This document shows positions 19,918 to 20,331 of a stretch of 20,331 bases of DNA, one piece after another (position 1 is the stretch's first letter; each line of letters begins with the position of its first letter). The DNA is from Conidiobolus coronatus NRRL 28638. Its lineage: Eukaryota > Entomophthoromycota > Entomophthoromycetes > Entomophthorales > Conidiobolaceae. The stretch lies in contig KQ964498.1 in assembly GCA_001566745.1 (NCBI GenBank), forward strand, positions 69,361 through 89,691. Reading direction: 5' to 3'. Made by a program: the position numbers and the translations under genes. The notes beneath the pieces are model-generated. The model was not told where the DNA came from and searched no databases. It saw only the letters and a program-made list of their open reading frames with translations.

Positions 19918-20197
19918 ATTTAATTCAATTATTAAAAAATTACACACAACGTTATTCAATCTCATACTAATAAACAATTTATATCGATGCTCTATATCAC
20001 AAAAATTGATGATGTAAGCATAATTAAACTATATATTTACTGATTGAAAAAACTGTTAATATATAATTTAAGTTTTGTATGTATAATAAGCTTAGATTTA
20101 ATTGGTTTATAGCTACATTTCATACTAAGCTTGACTTCCTTATTTCAACTACCAAATGCTTATTATACCTCACTCAGATTTTACTTACAACAAACTA

Positions 20198-20331
20198 TAT
20201 ATGAAAGATTTTGGTTAAACGAGGACAAATTTGTCCAGAAATTTTTATATATAAAATTTGCAATATTTTGATTTTTAGTTGCTTAAAGCTTATTAAAAAG
20301 CAACTTTTATTACATAAAGTTGATAATATAG
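20198..20331 (+). repeat. Dispersed repeat, copy B (cut by the window end)
   Basis: Matches copy A at 9059-9190 in the same orientation. Copy B contains a perfect 14-bp palindrome, GGACAAATTTGTCC, at 20223-20236, which is only half kept in copy A. The right end runs off the window. Confidence 0.55.

Larger units (their letters stand above)
19837..20331. other. 3' flank of QCR2 and AT-rich intergenic DNA to the window edge
   Basis: Holds the QCR2 3' UTR with the hairpin and poly(A) signal, then AT-rich DNA without a supportable gene, ending in dispersed repeat copy B. Confidence 0.45.

Noticed and set aside
1-20331. Search by eye for viral, retroelement or transposase genes, CRISPR arrays and tRNAs
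   Set aside because: Nothing supportable was found; all longer open frames belong to host genes or their shadows.

Overview
The window is nuclear DNA of a fungus. It is very AT-rich, with short introns (about 43 to 76 bases), mostly GTA-rich donors and CTAAC/CTAAT-like branch sites. It carries a fungal-type QCR2 together with several genes that yeasts lack but animals and early-branching fungi keep. The low GC, compact introns and gene set fit a zoopagomycete or entomophthoralean fungus such as Conidiobolus. That placement is inference; no rRNA or marker gene here settles it. I see no virus-like element, complete transposon, tRNA or CRISPR array.

Layout, left to right. (1) 414-1703 +, single-exon aminoacylase-1-like M20 peptidase with an N-terminal signal peptide. 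(2) 2654-3318 +, four-exon small coiled-coil protein of unknown role. (3) 4709-7175 +, four-exon 766-residue coiled-coil protein whose C-terminal helical domain resembles ICE1 of the little elongation complex. (4) 7257-8542 -, phosphopantothenate-cysteine ligase (CAB2/PPCS) with seven exons; one intron has the hallmarks of a minor-spliceosome (U12-type) AT-AC intron. (5) 9648-11705 -, ACSF3-like mitochondrial malonyl-CoA synthetase with eight exons, one only 12 nt. (6) 12012-14454 +, INTS9, the inactive metallo-beta-lactamase/beta-CASP subunit of Integrator, five exons. (7) 15544-16138 +, SRA1-domain protein, three exons. (8) 17313-18185 -, acidic protein with a KEN box, possibly securin-like, four exons. 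(9) 18406-19836 +, QCR2 of respiratory complex III, three exons.

Exon structures were built by hand from splice-site consensus, unbroken frame and family conservation. Lengths come out close to family norms: PPCS 320 aa, ACSF3-like 551 aa, INTS9 749 aa, QCR2 434 aa.

One theme stands out. An ICE1-like protein (snRNA transcription in animals), INTS9 (snRNA 3' processing) and a U12-type intron (which needs U11/U12/U4atac/U6atac snRNAs) lie within 10 kb. This suggests that this fungus keeps an ancestral, animal-like snRNA system that yeasts have lost. The two metabolic minus-strand genes both touch acyl-CoA chemistry (CoA synthesis and malonyl-CoA formation in mitochondria). Two gene pairs are divergent with short shared upstream regions (11706-12011 and 18186-18405), and one pair is convergent with only 81 nt between stop codons.
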